From the NCBI RefSeq assembly GCF_003610555.1, contig NZ_RAPQ01000009.1:744001-808000 (forward strand): a DNA stretch of 64,000 bases, written 5' to 3'. The translations under genes and the position numbers were made by a program. This DNA comes from Marinifilum flexuosum (GTDB taxonomy: Bacteria; Bacteroidota; Bacteroidia; Bacteroidales; Marinifilaceae). Positions 34,017 to 44,184 of the stretch are shown here, one piece after another. The first letter of the stretch is position 1. The number at the start of each line of letters is the position of its first letter. Below the pieces are notes generated by a model, which was given only the letters and a program-made list of their open reading frames with translations, was not told where the DNA came from and did no database searches.

Positions 34017-36905
34017 TCAATTTTGCTCATTTACTTCCATTAAAAACTCCACTAGATTCTTCTCATGCTCCAAATTTAATTTTTTTCGAAGACGGTATCG
34101 CTTCACCTCCACACTACGAGGTGATATATTGAGTAATGATGCAATTTCTTTTGAAGTCATATTCATGCGTAAAAGAGCACAAAAACGAAGATCGTTCGGT
34201 GTTAAGTCGATATATCTCTTTCTTAAATTCTGTAGAAATGTTTCGTTGGCCTTATCAAAATTTTCATTGAATAGCTTCCAGTCTTCTTCACTACTAATTC
34301 CTGATTGAATCAACTTATTTATGTCTTTCAACCTCTTCTTGGCGGTAGCAGCAATTACATGTATTTCCAGCTTCTCCAGCTGTTCTTTTAATTGGTTTAA
34401 CAGGTCATTCTTCTTAGTAACCAGCATGGTATAATTGGCCAACTCCTTCGATTTATTCTCAATTTCCTCTCTTAAATGCTCATTCTTTAGCTTAATGATT
34501 TTCTCTTCATTCTCCTCCTGAAGTTTTAAATAGTACTTTCTTTTTTGCTTATCAAGTTTATAGTAGTAAACTACCCGAAAACCTCCAATAAGAGCAAAAA
34601 ACAGAAGCCAATAAATGATTTTAGCCAACTTGGATAAATACCATGGGGGCAATATTGTGAACGAATAGGAAGCTATTTTAGACATACTCCCATAATTGTC
34701 TGTCGCTCTCACTGTAAATTTATAATCACCATGAGGCAATTTTGAATAGTTTACCAAAGTACGATCAGAGGGATCAGACCAAAATACATCATAGCCTTCC
34801 AATTTCCATTGGTATTTTAATTTTCCAAAACGGTATACCGGAAGAGAAAATTCAAAGTTCATGTTATTTTTTGAATTTGCTATTTCTCCGGGATTCTCCA
34901 AATCTAAGGCCTGATGTAACTTTGAGGTTTGAGAATTACAGGAAATTTCGCGTAAAATCACCTGATGATTTTGCAGTGATAATGATTTATCCATTTGATG
35001 CGATGAAAAAATGGAAAAACCAGCATCCTGACAGATCAAGTAATCACCTCTTCCCAATGCTATAATATTCTCATACCCATCTAGAGTACTTCCTCTTAGT
35101 AACTGAAAAGACAAGGCATCTATACTTTTTATCTCTCCATGATTCATTAATACACGAGCACACTTACCCTTTTTAAAGAACCAATAATTTCTACTATCAA
35201 TAGAGATAATTTTATAAGCATCTTTAAAATCTTTCAGTCCCGTATTTAACTTTTTAAATGGAGCTAACTTCTCTTGATTGTAGTCATAGGAAAACAGTTT
35301 CTCCTTAGTTGTAAAAACCACTTGTTGATCAACTTTAAAAACATTCACATTTGAATCATCGGGAAGTCCATTCTCTTTGTTATAGAATTCACTTTTTAAT
35401 ACAGAGCTAAAATCCGAATTCAATTTGAGCTTATACAATCCTCTATAAGCATGACTGGTCCATAGGTTTCCCTTGTAGTCGAACTCAAGAAACTCTGTTG
35501 GCTCATGATAGCTTTTTACCATATGAAACATTCTCCATTGCCCTCCACTCTTCTTATAAACAACCAAACCTATATACGTTCCCTGAATTAACAAATCTGG
35601 ATTACCAGGAACCTCTTTAAGAATCCAACCTCCCGAAACATTTGAAATGCGCCCAATGCCTTTTTCAGAAATTAGAAATGTTCCATTATTGTGTCCACAA
35701 AAAAGTACATCATCCACTACTTTCAAGTTCCAAACTTGTCCTTGCGTATCTTTTATGAGAGTAAAATCTGTCTCAAGTTGCAACAATTTTGCATTCCAAA
35801 CAGCACTATATAATCCATGATTGGTTCCCAGATACAATTTGCCATTAAAAATAGCAGCACTATACACAGTACCCAACTCCCCACTCCTATCATGATAATA
35901 ACGAAATGAAGAATTCAGGTTGATAAAATCTATTCCATTATCCAAACTCAGCCATAAATTATTATACTGATCTACCTTAATTCCAAGAATCGTATTATTC
36001 TGTAAACCTTGACTTTTAGTAATATGGCTATATATCCCACCATTCTTATCAAGAACAACCAAGCCCTGAGTTATAGTTCCAAACAGATAATACTCCTTAT
36101 CATTTATGGAAACCGTAGCAGCTTTATTGAGCTGAAAATTCTTCAAGAAATCATCTGCATCATTTTTCCATGGAGTCATCTTTTCATTTTCGTATTTATA
36201 AAGGCCTCCAAGTTCTGATCCCAGTAGAATACCCTTTTCTCCATATGGTATAGCAATATTAATCGTTTTTGGAGATAGCTGGTCTGTACCTTTTAAGGCA
36301 ACTAATGAGTCTTGCTTAAATTCATATAAGCCCATATTCTGGATACTAACCAACAAACGATCTCTAATTTTAAAGAGTGAAAAGACATTAGCTGGAGTAT
36401 TAATAATGGTTAATTTTTCTCCATCATACACAAATATTTCTGCAAATGATTGAAAATACACCTTATTGTCCCAAATACATATTTTCCAAATATCCTGATT
36501 TTTAATTTGATGATCCTCTACGAACTTAATCAAAGAAAAATACTCGAGTTGTCCATTTTTATTTTTTTCCCAATACCCAAACTCTTCATGCGCTCCAACA
36601 TAAACTCTTCCGGCAGAATCTACAGCAACAGATCGGACAATTTGCTCTGCCGGTAAGGGATATAACTTCCAGCTTGCACCATCATACTCTAATAACCCAT
36701 CTGAATTGGCAAAGTACATTACTCCATTAACTCCTTGGCAAACATCCCAATTCTGATTGGCACCATTATATTCTAATTTCGAGAAATTCTTCACAAAAGG
36801 CATAAGCAATTGCTTGGTTCTTGCCTGTCCAATGTTCACACATAAAAAACATATGAAAAATAGTAATGGTACAATAATTTGATGATATCGAGTTTTCATA
36901 TACAT
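34017..36905 (-). CDS. membrane-spanning beta-propeller regulator with Y_Y_Y and LuxR HTH
   Basis: A 962-residue one-piece regulator. Signal peptide or first helix ~5-27; periplasmic two-component-regulator-type propeller (~35-670, repeats such as 'NNTILGIKVDQYNNLWLSLDNGIDFIN'); Y_Y_Y domain (~682-750, 'KYQWKLEGYDVFWSDP...GDYKFTVRATDNYG'); one TM helix (~755-775); cytoplasmic coiled coil (~780-870); C-terminal LuxR-type HTH (~895-955, 'LTPNDLRFCALLRMNMTSKEIASLLNISPRSVEVKRYRLRKKL'). No kinase or receiver, so signal and DNA binding sit in the same molecule, unlike hybrid two-component PUL regulators. Divergent from the PUL at 37299-50181, which it probably activates on glycan binding. Confidence 0.88.
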   Translation of the reverse strand: MYMKTRYHQIIVPLLFFICFLCVNIGQARTKQLLMPFVKNFSKLEYNGANQNWDVCQGVNGVMYFANSDGLLEYDGASWKLYPLPAEQIVRSVAVDSAGRVYVGAHEEFGYWEKNKNGQLEYFSLIKFVEDHQIKNQDIWKICIWDNKVYFQSFAEIFVYDGEKLTIINTPANVFSLFKIRDRLLVSIQNMGLYEFKQDSLVALKGTDQLSPKTINIAIPYGEKGILLGSELGGLYKYENEKMTPWKNDADDFLKNFQLNKAATVSINDKEYYLFGTITQGLVVLDKNGGIYSHITKSQGLQNNTILGIKVDQYNNLWLSLDNGIDFINLNSSFRYYHDRSGELGTVYSAAIFNGKLYLGTNHGLYSAVWNAKLLQLETDFTLIKDTQGQVWNLKVVDDVLFCGHNNGTFLISEKGIGRISNVSGGWILKEVPGNPDLLIQGTYIGLVVYKKSGGQWRMFHMVKSYHEPTEFLEFDYKGNLWTSHAYRGLYKLKLNSDFSSVLKSEFYNKENGLPDDSNVNVFKVDQQVVFTTKEKLFSYDYNQEKLAPFKKLNTGLKDFKDAYKIISIDSRNYWFFKKGKCARVLMNHGEIKSIDALSFQLLRGSTLDGYENIIALGRGDYLICQDAGFSIFSSHQMDKSLSLQNHQVILREISCNSQTSKLHQALDLENPGEIANSKNNMNFEFSLPVYRFGKLKYQWKLEGYDVFWSDPSDRTLVNYSKLPHGDYKFTVRATDNYGSMSKIASYSFTILPPWYLSKLAKIIYWLLFFALIGGFRVVYYYKLDKQKRKYYLKLQEENEEKIIKLKNEHLREEIENKSKELANYTMLVTKKNDLLNQLKEQLEKLEIHVIAATAKKRLKDINKLIQSGISSEEDWKLFNENFDKANETFLQNLRKRYIDLTPNDLRFCALLRMNMTSKEIASLLNISPRSVEVKRYRLRKKLNLEHEKNLVEFLMEVNEQN

Positions 36906-37298
36906 ATACTTAATGTTGGAGTACTAAGAATAACCAATATATTTTTTCATTATCACTTTTTACAGTTGATATATCCTTCTACGCAAACAGAAAATATGGT
37001 TTCTTCTTTTTATAGTGTCAAATATACTCTGAAAAGGTTTTCAATCGCAAAAACTCACTACAACATTACCACAACATTGGAGATTTTACGTGCATTTTTT
37101 ACCAACCAATAAAAACACACAACTACACTTACTAACTGATACTTAACAACCACAACGCACTTCTCTTAAAACCTGTTTGGCTCAAGTTTGGGTCGTTTTT
37201 TTTTTTTCACCTTCTATTCCTCCAATATTTGTTGCTGTAAAAAACAAAGCAATGAATCGAATTAACCCATTTTTCATTTCAACTAAATTTTTTCATTT
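36906..37298. promoter_or_regulatory. 393-bp PUL control region with T12 tract
   Basis: The divergent spacer between the propeller regulator and the PUL. A homopolymer of twelve T (37196-37207) follows AAGTTTGGGTCG, 91 bp before the first PUL start codon. No consensus -7 box could be placed with confidence. No small gene with family features is present. Confidence 0.45.
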
Positions 37299-38165
37299 AT
37301 GCAAACCTTACCACAAACCCGTTTATTAATAGCAAGTCTTTTTACAGCTTCTGTACTATTATTCTCGTCTTGCTCGGAACATGATATAACAGAAGAAAGT
37401 GAAACAGGAACATTACAAATCACTCCCCAAGTTTCCATGGATGTTGTCCCAGAGTCTAATGGCACGAAGGCAAACACTGTATATGGAATGGAAACCAACG
37501 ATTTTGGAGTATTTATTACCGGCACTGACTATAACAATAGTTCTTATAAACTAGGAACTTTTCCTGCTGAAGGAATTTTAATGCCAGCGGGAGACAACTT
37601 TAACCTTACCATTGACTCTGGATGGATTGGTGTTATCGATGGAGATGGAAACTCTGACTACCGAGGTGCCGGATGGGATACTCCCTTCTATAAAGGTGCT
37701 TACAATCCTTTCTCAGTTACACAAAACAATGTAACGACTTTATCTTTTGCTATTCTGCAAACAACAGTATTAATTGACGTGGAATTTATTCAGACAGGCG
37801 ACGACGGAATTCCTGCTGATTATGAAACAATCGAAGCGGAAGTAACAGCATCATGGGCTGATAAACATTTAAAATATACTCCTGCAGAAACGCGCACAGG
37901 GCATTTTATTGCTGATCTAAAAATGACAACTCCCCCAGCAACCTCCATTGCTGATTATGGAACTGACACTTACACAGTAGTTGTCAATTTAGTCGATGCA
38001 GAAGGAGTACTCCCTACGATTAATAAAACATTTACAACAGCTGAACTAACAGCCAACCATAAATACACTTTCGAAATCAAAATGGATATAACCAAAACCA
38101 AGTTAGATGTGAATGTGATTGATGTGGCCGCTCAAGTTGAAAGCCCAATTACCCTATACATTTAA
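37299..38165 (+). CDS. fimbrillin-like (Mfa-like) surface lipoprotein heading the PUL
   Basis: A 288-residue lipoprotein (lipobox FSSC, then SEHDITEESE). The 'GTKANTVYGMETNDFGVFITGTDYNNSSY' stretch and two beta-sandwich halves resemble the fimbrillin/Mfa-like group; the family call is moderate. 'PFSVTQNNVTTLSFAILQTTVLIDVEF' starts the second half and the chain ends in a hydrophobic strand (SPITLYI). It is the first gene of the unit, 49 nt before susC, an unusual place for such a protein. It may be an accessory glycan-binding or adhesion subunit of the SusCD complex (inference). Confidence 0.6.
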   Translation: MQTLPQTRLLIASLFTASVLLFSSCSEHDITEESETGTLQITPQVSMDVVPESNGTKANTVYGMETNDFGVFITGTDYNNSSYKLGTFPAEGILMPAGDNFNLTIDSGWIGVIDGDGNSDYRGAGWDTPFYKGAYNPFSVTQNNVTTLSFAILQTTVLIDVEFIQTGDDGIPADYETIEAEVTASWADKHLKYTPAETRTGHFIADLKMTTPPATSIADYGTDTYTVVVNLVDAEGVLPTINKTFTTAELTANHKYTFEIKMDITKTKLDVNVIDVAAQVESPITLYI

Positions 38166-38214
38166 AACAAAAACGAATCAGTTATAGTATAACCAAACTA
38201 AATAACATTTCCTA

Positions 38215-41181
38215 ATGAAAAAAAATCTTCTCATTATCCTTATGACGCTGTTTTCTAGCGCCATTTGGGCACAAAATCTTACAGTAACAGGAAAAGTAAC
38301 ATCCCAAGATTATGAAATGGGAATACCTGGTGTAAGTATTGTCGTAAAAGGTACTACCACAGGAACAACAACCGATATTGATGGAAACTACACCATTTCT
38401 GTTGCTCCTAATGCAAACTTAATTTTCAGCTTCGTTGGTATGCTCAGTAAAGAGGTTGCTGTAAACAACCAGACTAAGCTCAACGTGATATTGGAAGCTT
38501 CTGCAACAGGACTTGAAGAAGTCATGGTTGTTGGTTACGGGGTACAAACCAAAAAGGACATCACCGGATCTATCGTTGGAGTAAAAGGAGATGAACTAAA
38601 AAATGTTAGCTCTCTTTCTCCAATGCAATCGATTCAGGGAAAATTAGCCGGGGTACAAATTGTCAACTCAAGTGCTCCTGGTTCAGCTCCAATGGTTCGT
38701 ATCCGAGGAATTGGTAGTATGAAGGCCGGTGTTGACCCATTATACGTGGTTGACGGAATTGTAACCGGTGATGTGCGAAACATTAATCAGGAAGATATTG
38801 TTTCGGTAGATATCCTTAAAGATGCTTCTTCTGCTGCAATTTATGGTGTAAGAGCCGCAAATGGTGTGATTCTTATCACTACAAAATCTGGTTCTAAAGG
38901 TAAAATGGAAGTGAACTTTAGCTCTAAAGTTGGGGTACACAAAATCATTAACGAAGTTGAAATGGCTGACAGCAAACTGTTCGCGGAATATTCAAACGAA
39001 GCAGCAGCTTACGATAACCAGGAAGCTCCTTACGATTTATCGAAAATCAAATACAACACAAACTGGTTGGATGCCATTACTCGCGAGGCATTTACTCAAG
39101 AGCACAACCTGTCGGTTAACGGAGGAGGTGAAAAAAACACTTACTTTTTCTCTTTGGGATATATGGAGGATCAGGGAATCCTGAAAACCAATGATTACAG
39201 CAGGCTATCAATGCGATTGAATAATACTTACCAGCTTACCGATAAAATCAAACTGGGAAACAACCTTAGCATTAGCCGATACAAATCAAACAATGCTCCT
39301 TTTGGAACATTTACCGATGCTTATCGCCAGTCACCAACAGTTCCTGTTAAAGATGAAAATGGTGACTTTGGTTACACAATCAAAAACAATGTAGCCAACC
39401 CGGCAGCCACCCTGCATTACAACAATAGCCGCAACTGGGGAACCCGTATTCAAGGATCCTTGTTCGCAGAGCTGGAATTGATGAAAAACTTAAGCTTCAA
39501 ATCTACATTTAGTGTTGATGCATCTTACTCTAAGGATAGAAGCTATACTCCTAAATACGAAGTATCTCCTAACCAAAAAAGTGAACACTCATCACTTTCT
39601 ACTGGTCGAGGCGAATATTCAACATGGATTTGGGATAACATTCTAACCTATCAATTCAAGTTGGGTGACAAGCACGATTTCAAACTGATGGCAGGAACCA
39701 CTGCTGAGAAAACAGAAACAAGTTGGTTAGGCGGATCAAGACAAGGTATTCCGGAACAAAGTCAATACTGGTATCTGGATGCAGGAGATGTTACCTCTGC
39801 AACCAACGGAAACGGAGGTGACAAGTATACCAGAAACTCATATATCGGTCGTTTCAACTATGCCTATGACAATAAGTATTTGTTGACTGCTACCATGCGT
39901 CGTGATGGTTCTTCAAAAATCTCTAAAACACAACGTTGGGGAAACTCTCCTTCAGTAGGTTTAGGTTGGAGAATTTCAGAAGAAAATTTCATGCAGGACA
40001 TTAACTGGTTGGATAATTTAAAGCTAAGAGCCAGCTGGGGTAAGCTTGGAAATGACAACATCGGATCCAATGCATTTCTTTACACAATGGCTACCAAGCA
40101 ATATGTTTTCGGAGAAACTCAAACCGTAGTTAACGGTACTACAATTGAAGGAATCAAAGACCTTGGATTGAAATGGGAGGTTACCACTGAATACGACCTT
40201 GGATTAGAGTTCTCATTCTTCAATAAGATTACTGGTGAGTTGGATTACTACAACAAATTAACTTCGGATGCTTTAATCGATGCTCCATTAGATCAGATTT
40301 TCGGAGCTAACAGCTACTTGACCAATATGGCTGACATTCGTAACGAAGGTTTCGAATTATCAGTAAACTGGAGAGAAAAAGTAAATGAAGATCTTACTTT
40401 CACTTTTGGAGTAAACCTTACCCACAACAAAAATACCATTGAAAATGTTGCCAGCGGTCTTCCTATTGTTGCCGGAGGCTTAGGAAACGGACAGGTAACA
40501 ACCAGAACCGAAGAAGGTGAAGAAATCGGTAGTTTCTGGGTGTACCAAACCGATGGAATCTTCCTGTCGCAAAGTGATGTTGATTCATACGTAAACAAAG
40601 ATGGTGGTAAAATTCAACCTGATGCAAAACCAGGTGATTTCCGCTACAAAGACACTAATAACGACGGTGTTTTAAATGATGATGACCGTGTTTATATGGG
40701 ATCATATCAGCCTAAACTATATTATGGTTTCAATGCTGGAATCAACTATAAAAACTTTGATTTCCAAATCGATTTCTATGGAAATTCAGGCAACAAGGTT
40801 TACAACGGGAAAAAAGCCCAAAGATGGGGGAACGAAAATATAGAAGCATCCTTGGCTGACAGATGGACTGTTGATAATCCATCCAACACAACACCAAGAG
40901 CTTCCAATGGAGTTCCAATTGCCTCATCTTACTATGTTGAGTCTGGTTCATATTTCAAAATCAACAATATCACACTAGGTTACACCTTACCTAAATCATG
41001 GGTTAACTCGGTAGGAATTAAAAACGTGAGATGTTACATGAGTGCAACTAATCCAGTTATCTGGCAAAAATACAGTGGTTATACTCCTGAATTGCCAGGA
41101 GGAGCACTTGATGCTGGTATCGAGCTAAATGCTTATCCAACTGCAGCTACTTATCTGTTTGGAATTAATGTTACATTTTAA
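38215..41181 (+). CDS. susC: SusC-type TonB-dependent transporter
   Basis: A 988-residue outer-membrane transporter: signal peptide ~1-19 (ends IWAQ), carboxypeptidase-like regulatory domain ~22-95 ('VTGKVTSQDYEMGIPGVSIVVKGT'), TonB-box region 'EEVMVVGYGVQTKKD', plug ~110-220 ('VRIRGIGSMKAGVDPLYVVDG', 'ILKDASSAAIYGVRAANGVILITTK') and a beta-barrel to the terminal Phe. It imports glycan fragments together with the SusD encoded 37 nt downstream. No N-terminal STN domain, so no anti-sigma signalling role. Confidence 0.95.
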   Translation: MKKNLLIILMTLFSSAIWAQNLTVTGKVTSQDYEMGIPGVSIVVKGTTTGTTTDIDGNYTISVAPNANLIFSFVGMLSKEVAVNNQTKLNVILEASATGLEEVMVVGYGVQTKKDITGSIVGVKGDELKNVSSLSPMQSIQGKLAGVQIVNSSAPGSAPMVRIRGIGSMKAGVDPLYVVDGIVTGDVRNINQEDIVSVDILKDASSAAIYGVRAANGVILITTKSGSKGKMEVNFSSKVGVHKIINEVEMADSKLFAEYSNEAAAYDNQEAPYDLSKIKYNTNWLDAITREAFTQEHNLSVNGGGEKNTYFFSLGYMEDQGILKTNDYSRLSMRLNNTYQLTDKIKLGNNLSISRYKSNNAPFGTFTDAYRQSPTVPVKDENGDFGYTIKNNVANPAATLHYNNSRNWGTRIQGSLFAELELMKNLSFKSTFSVDASYSKDRSYTPKYEVSPNQKSEHSSLSTGRGEYSTWIWDNILTYQFKLGDKHDFKLMAGTTAEKTETSWLGGSRQGIPEQSQYWYLDAGDVTSATNGNGGDKYTRNSYIGRFNYAYDNKYLLTATMRRDGSSKISKTQRWGNSPSVGLGWRISEENFMQDINWLDNLKLRASWGKLGNDNIGSNAFLYTMATKQYVFGETQTVVNGTTIEGIKDLGLKWEVTTEYDLGLEFSFFNKITGELDYYNKLTSDALIDAPLDQIFGANSYLTNMADIRNEGFELSVNWREKVNEDLTFTFGVNLTHNKNTIENVASGLPIVAGGLGNGQVTTRTEEGEEIGSFWVYQTDGIFLSQSDVDSYVNKDGGKIQPDAKPGDFRYKDTNNDGVLNDDDRVYMGSYQPKLYYGFNAGINYKNFDFQIDFYGNSGNKVYNGKKAQRWGNENIEASLADRWTVDNPSNTTPRASNGVPIASSYYVESGSYFKINNITLGYTLPKSWVNSVGIKNVRCYMSATNPVIWQKYSGYTPELPGGALDAGIELNAYPTAATYLFGINVTF

Positions 41182-41218
41182 TGCGTCACAAAGGTCAAAC
41201 CATTGAAAAACTAAAAAA

Positions 41219-42691
41219 ATGAACAACAAAATTTTAGATATAACTATTGCATGCCTACTGAGCATTTTGTTACTAATGACCGCAGCGTGCAGCGATGAAT
41301 TTCTTGAGATAGATCCACAGGTGAATCAAACTCCTGAAGATTATTTCTCAAGTTCAGAAAATACAGCTACCGAACTTGTAAATGCAGTATACAGCAATTT
41401 GCATGAATGGGATCAACACACATTTTCATGGATTGGAGTATCGAGCATTACCTCTGATGATGCCGACAAAGGAAGTGATCCCGGGGATACAGGAGCTGAT
41501 AAGCACGAATTGGATGATTTTAATTTCACAGCTTCCAGTATCTCATTTAATGAAATTTGGGGATCTAATTACAGAGGTATCTCTTTCGCAAATCAAGCGC
41601 TTAATGTAATCCCAAACCTGGAAATCGATGAAAACTTAAGAAATCGTCTAGAAGGTGAAGCAAGATTTTTAAGAGCCTATTATTACTGGACTTTGGTAAG
41701 ATGCTTTGGAGGAGTTCCGAAAATTGACAAGTTACCTGATGCTGGTAATCCAGAGGATCTTGCTAATGGAAGAACCAGAGCAAGTAAGGAGGAAATTTAT
41801 GAGTTGATTATTTCCGATTTGCAATTTGGGGTAACACACCTTCTGGAAAGAAGCCAAATGAGCATGGACGATTTAGGGCGTGCTACCAAAGGAGCTGCAA
41901 AAACCTTCCTAGCAAAAGTATACATGTACAAGAAAAACTGGGGTGAAGCATTACGCTTAACCAATGAAGTAATGCTTTCAGGAGAATATGCTTTGGTAAG
42001 TGATTATGCAACCATATGGAGAGAGTCCGGAGAAAACAGTTCCGAGTCGATTTTTGAAGTTCAGGCTTCTGGTGTAACCCCAAATAAAGGGATTCAAGGG
42101 TATGCTGTTTGTCAGGGTGTTCGCGGTCAATTAGGATGGGGATTCAACACTCCTTCTGAATCACTAGAGAAAGTCTATGAAGATGGAGACCCTAGAAAAG
42201 AGGCAACAATCATTTTCCCAGGTGAAACCATGTGGGACGGAGTTGTTATTAACTCAGAAACTCCAAACCCTCGCTATAACGAAAAAGCATACTTCAGTAA
42301 GACTCAGGAAACTTTCAATGGTAATGACTGGGAAACTAGTAAAAACCTTCGAATTTTCCGTTACGCAGAAGTCCTGTTAATTAATGCTGAAGCCGCTAAC
42401 GAATTGGGACAAACAAGTCAAGCTTTAGAGTCTTTGAACAAAGTTCGTTCAAGAGTAGGATTACCTAATGCAACTGGTGATGATCTAAAAAATAAAATCT
42501 GGCATGAGAGAAGAGTTGAATTTGGGATGGAACACGACCGTTTCTTCGATTTGGTTCGCCAAGGAAGAGCTGGTGAAGTCCTACGTGCTCACGGTAAAAA
42601 CTTTGTAGATGGAAAACACGAAGTATTCCCAATTCCTCAACGTCAGATAGAATTAAGTGAAGGAATGCTAAAGCAAAACAACGGTTACTAA
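41219..42691 (+). CDS. susD: SusD-type glycan-binding lipoprotein
   Basis: A 490-residue RagB/SusD protein with lipobox TAAC at ~21-24. The N-terminal SusD-like domain contains 'FLEIDPQVNQTPEDYFSSSENTATELVNAVYSNL', the central helices 'LEGEARFLRAYYYWTLVRCFGGVPKI', and the C-terminal part has 'IFRYAEVLLINAEAANELGQ', 'HERRVEFGMEHDRFFDLVRQG' and 'VFPIPQRQIELSEGMLKQNNGY'. It caps the SusC transporter on the cell surface. A 10-bp hairpin follows before the glucanase gene. Confidence 0.95.
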   Translation: MNNKILDITIACLLSILLLMTAACSDEFLEIDPQVNQTPEDYFSSSENTATELVNAVYSNLHEWDQHTFSWIGVSSITSDDADKGSDPGDTGADKHELDDFNFTASSISFNEIWGSNYRGISFANQALNVIPNLEIDENLRNRLEGEARFLRAYYYWTLVRCFGGVPKIDKLPDAGNPEDLANGRTRASKEEIYELIISDLQFGVTHLLERSQMSMDDLGRATKGAAKTFLAKVYMYKKNWGEALRLTNEVMLSGEYALVSDYATIWRESGENSSESIFEVQASGVTPNKGIQGYAVCQGVRGQLGWGFNTPSESLEKVYEDGDPRKEATIIFPGETMWDGVVINSETPNPRYNEKAYFSKTQETFNGNDWETSKNLRIFRYAEVLLINAEAANELGQTSQALESLNKVRSRVGLPNATGDDLKNKIWHERRVEFGMEHDRFFDLVRQGRAGEVLRAHGKNFVDGKHEVFPIPQRQIELSEGMLKQNNGY

Positions 42692-42706
42692 ATTTCATGG
42701 TCAAAT

Positions 42707-42734
42707 TCTGCAGGAGTCTTAAAGCTCCTGCAGA
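42707..42734 (+). other. intergenic stem-loop susD/GH144
   Basis: Perfect 10-bp arms TCTGCAGGAG / CTCCTGCAGA with an 8-nt loop and no T-run. It is the first of four stem-loops in consecutive PUL spacers and probably affects transcript processing or partial termination. Confidence 0.5.
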
Positions 42735-42760
42735 CAACTACCTATTAAAACAAATAAGCA

Positions 42761-44089
42761 ATGTCACATTTAATCAAAATATACCTATCACTCTCACTTT
42801 GCCTGATCATTGGCTGTTCGAGCAGTAGCTCTGATGAATATATTCCTGAAAAGGACGCTGAGCCAGAAGCTAAGCTTACCGATGCCGAACTTATTGACAT
42901 CGTTCAAGAGAAAACCTTTGCCTACTTTTGGGATTTCGGACACCCGATTTCTGGATTAGCTCGTGAGCGAAGTAATGAGAAACCAGATACAGTAACAAGC
43001 GGAGGAAGCGGTTTCGGTATCATGGCTATCGTTGCAGGTGTAGAACGCAACTATATCACCCGCCAGCAAGCTGTTGATCGCCTATTAAAAATGACAGATT
43101 TCTTGGAGAATAAAGCGACTCGTTACCATGGTGCATGGTCTCATTGGTTAAGTGGTACAACAGGAAAGACCATCCCTTTTTCACACAAGGACAATGGTGC
43201 AGATCTTGTTGAAACAGCCTTCCTGGTACAAGGAATGTTGACTGCCAGAGAGTATTTTGATGCAGAAACTGAAAAGGAGCAAAAGCTTAGAGCTACCATT
43301 ACCAGATTGTGGGAAGAGGTTGAGTGGGACTGGTTTGCCCAATCAGGAGAATACTTGCTATGGCATTGGTCTCCTAACTATCAATTTGAAATGAACCTGC
43401 CTTTGCGTTCATTTAATGAAACTCACATTGCTTATATTCTGGCTTTGGCATCACCTACTCATCCAATAGATAAGAGTGTCTATGAAAAAGGATGGATTGG
43501 AAACAACTACGTTAGAGAATTAGATCCAACAAAACGTAATGATTATGGAGGACCTTTATTCTTTACACATTATTCGTATTTGGGATTAACTCCTCACATC
43601 ACTGATCAACACATGTCATTGGCCGGCTATTCGTCTTACTTCGAAAGAAATAAAAAGCAGACACTTTTGAACCGTCAGTGGTGTATCAGTAATCACAGCA
43701 CTTACAGTTATTATGGAGAGAGTTGCTGGGGATTAACCGCAAGTGATACTCCGGGTGGTTATATGGCACATGCTCCAAATAATGACAATGGAACCATCAC
43801 ACCTACAGCAGCCATCTCATCTATTGTTTATACACCTGAATATACTCTGGATGCCATGAGGTTCTTCTATGAAAAAATGGATGAATACAATCTTTTTGGT
43901 CAGTATGGCTTCAAAGATGCATTCAACATTAGTAAAGGATGGGTGGCCAAATCATACCTGGCCATTGATCAGGGACCAATTGTTGTAATGATAGAAAATT
44001 ACCGTTCCGGTATCATATGGGATACTTTTATGAAAACCCCCGAAATAGGTGTAGCCTTGGATAAAGCAGGTCTTAGCCTAACAAAATAA
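42761..44089 (+). CDS. GH144-like glucanase lipoprotein ('glucoamylase family')
   Basis: A 442-residue lipoprotein (lipobox LIIGC followed by SSSSS). The catalytic region is the (alpha/alpha)6-barrel usually labelled 'glucoamylase family' and containing the GH144 endo-beta-1,2-glucanases: 'KTFAYFWDFGHPISGLARERSNE', 'TSGGSGFGIMAIVAGVER', 'GAWSHWLSGTTGKTIPFSHKDNGADLVETAFLVQGMLTAREYF' (acidic residues D148 and E151) and 'SCWGLTASDTPGGY'. In this family the substrate is linear beta-1,2-glucan, cut to sophorose or short oligosaccharides. Its place between SusCD and a GH3 fits surface depolymerisation. Family membership is my motif reading; the substrate is inference. Confidence 0.72.
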   Translation: MSHLIKIYLSLSLCLIIGCSSSSSDEYIPEKDAEPEAKLTDAELIDIVQEKTFAYFWDFGHPISGLARERSNEKPDTVTSGGSGFGIMAIVAGVERNYITRQQAVDRLLKMTDFLENKATRYHGAWSHWLSGTTGKTIPFSHKDNGADLVETAFLVQGMLTAREYFDAETEKEQKLRATITRLWEEVEWDWFAQSGEYLLWHWSPNYQFEMNLPLRSFNETHIAYILALASPTHPIDKSVYEKGWIGNNYVRELDPTKRNDYGGPLFFTHYSYLGLTPHITDQHMSLAGYSSYFERNKKQTLLNRQWCISNHSTYSYYGESCWGLTASDTPGGYMAHAPNNDNGTITPTAAISSIVYTPEYTLDAMRFFYEKMDEYNLFGQYGFKDAFNISKGWVAKSYLAIDQGPIVVMIENYRSGIIWDTFMKTPEIGVALDKAGLSLTK

Positions 44090-44118
44090 CACAATTCAAT
44101 TAGTTAGTAAATTCCTTA

Positions 44119-44143
44119 GAACAAGAGCTTAATGCTCTTGTTC
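44119..44143 (+). other. intergenic stem-loop GH144/surface lipoprotein
   Basis: Perfect 10-bp arms GAACAAGAGC / GCTCTTGTTC with loop TTAAT and no T-run, 42 nt before the next ATG. Confidence 0.5.
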
Positions 44144-44184
44144 AGGGACTCCCTAACCCAATTCATAACCTAAAATTTTAACTT

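Noticed and set aside
36879-37112. 77-residue plus-strand gene in the PUL control region
   Set aside because: Begins inside the antisense of the regulator's signal peptide and shows no recognisable feature.
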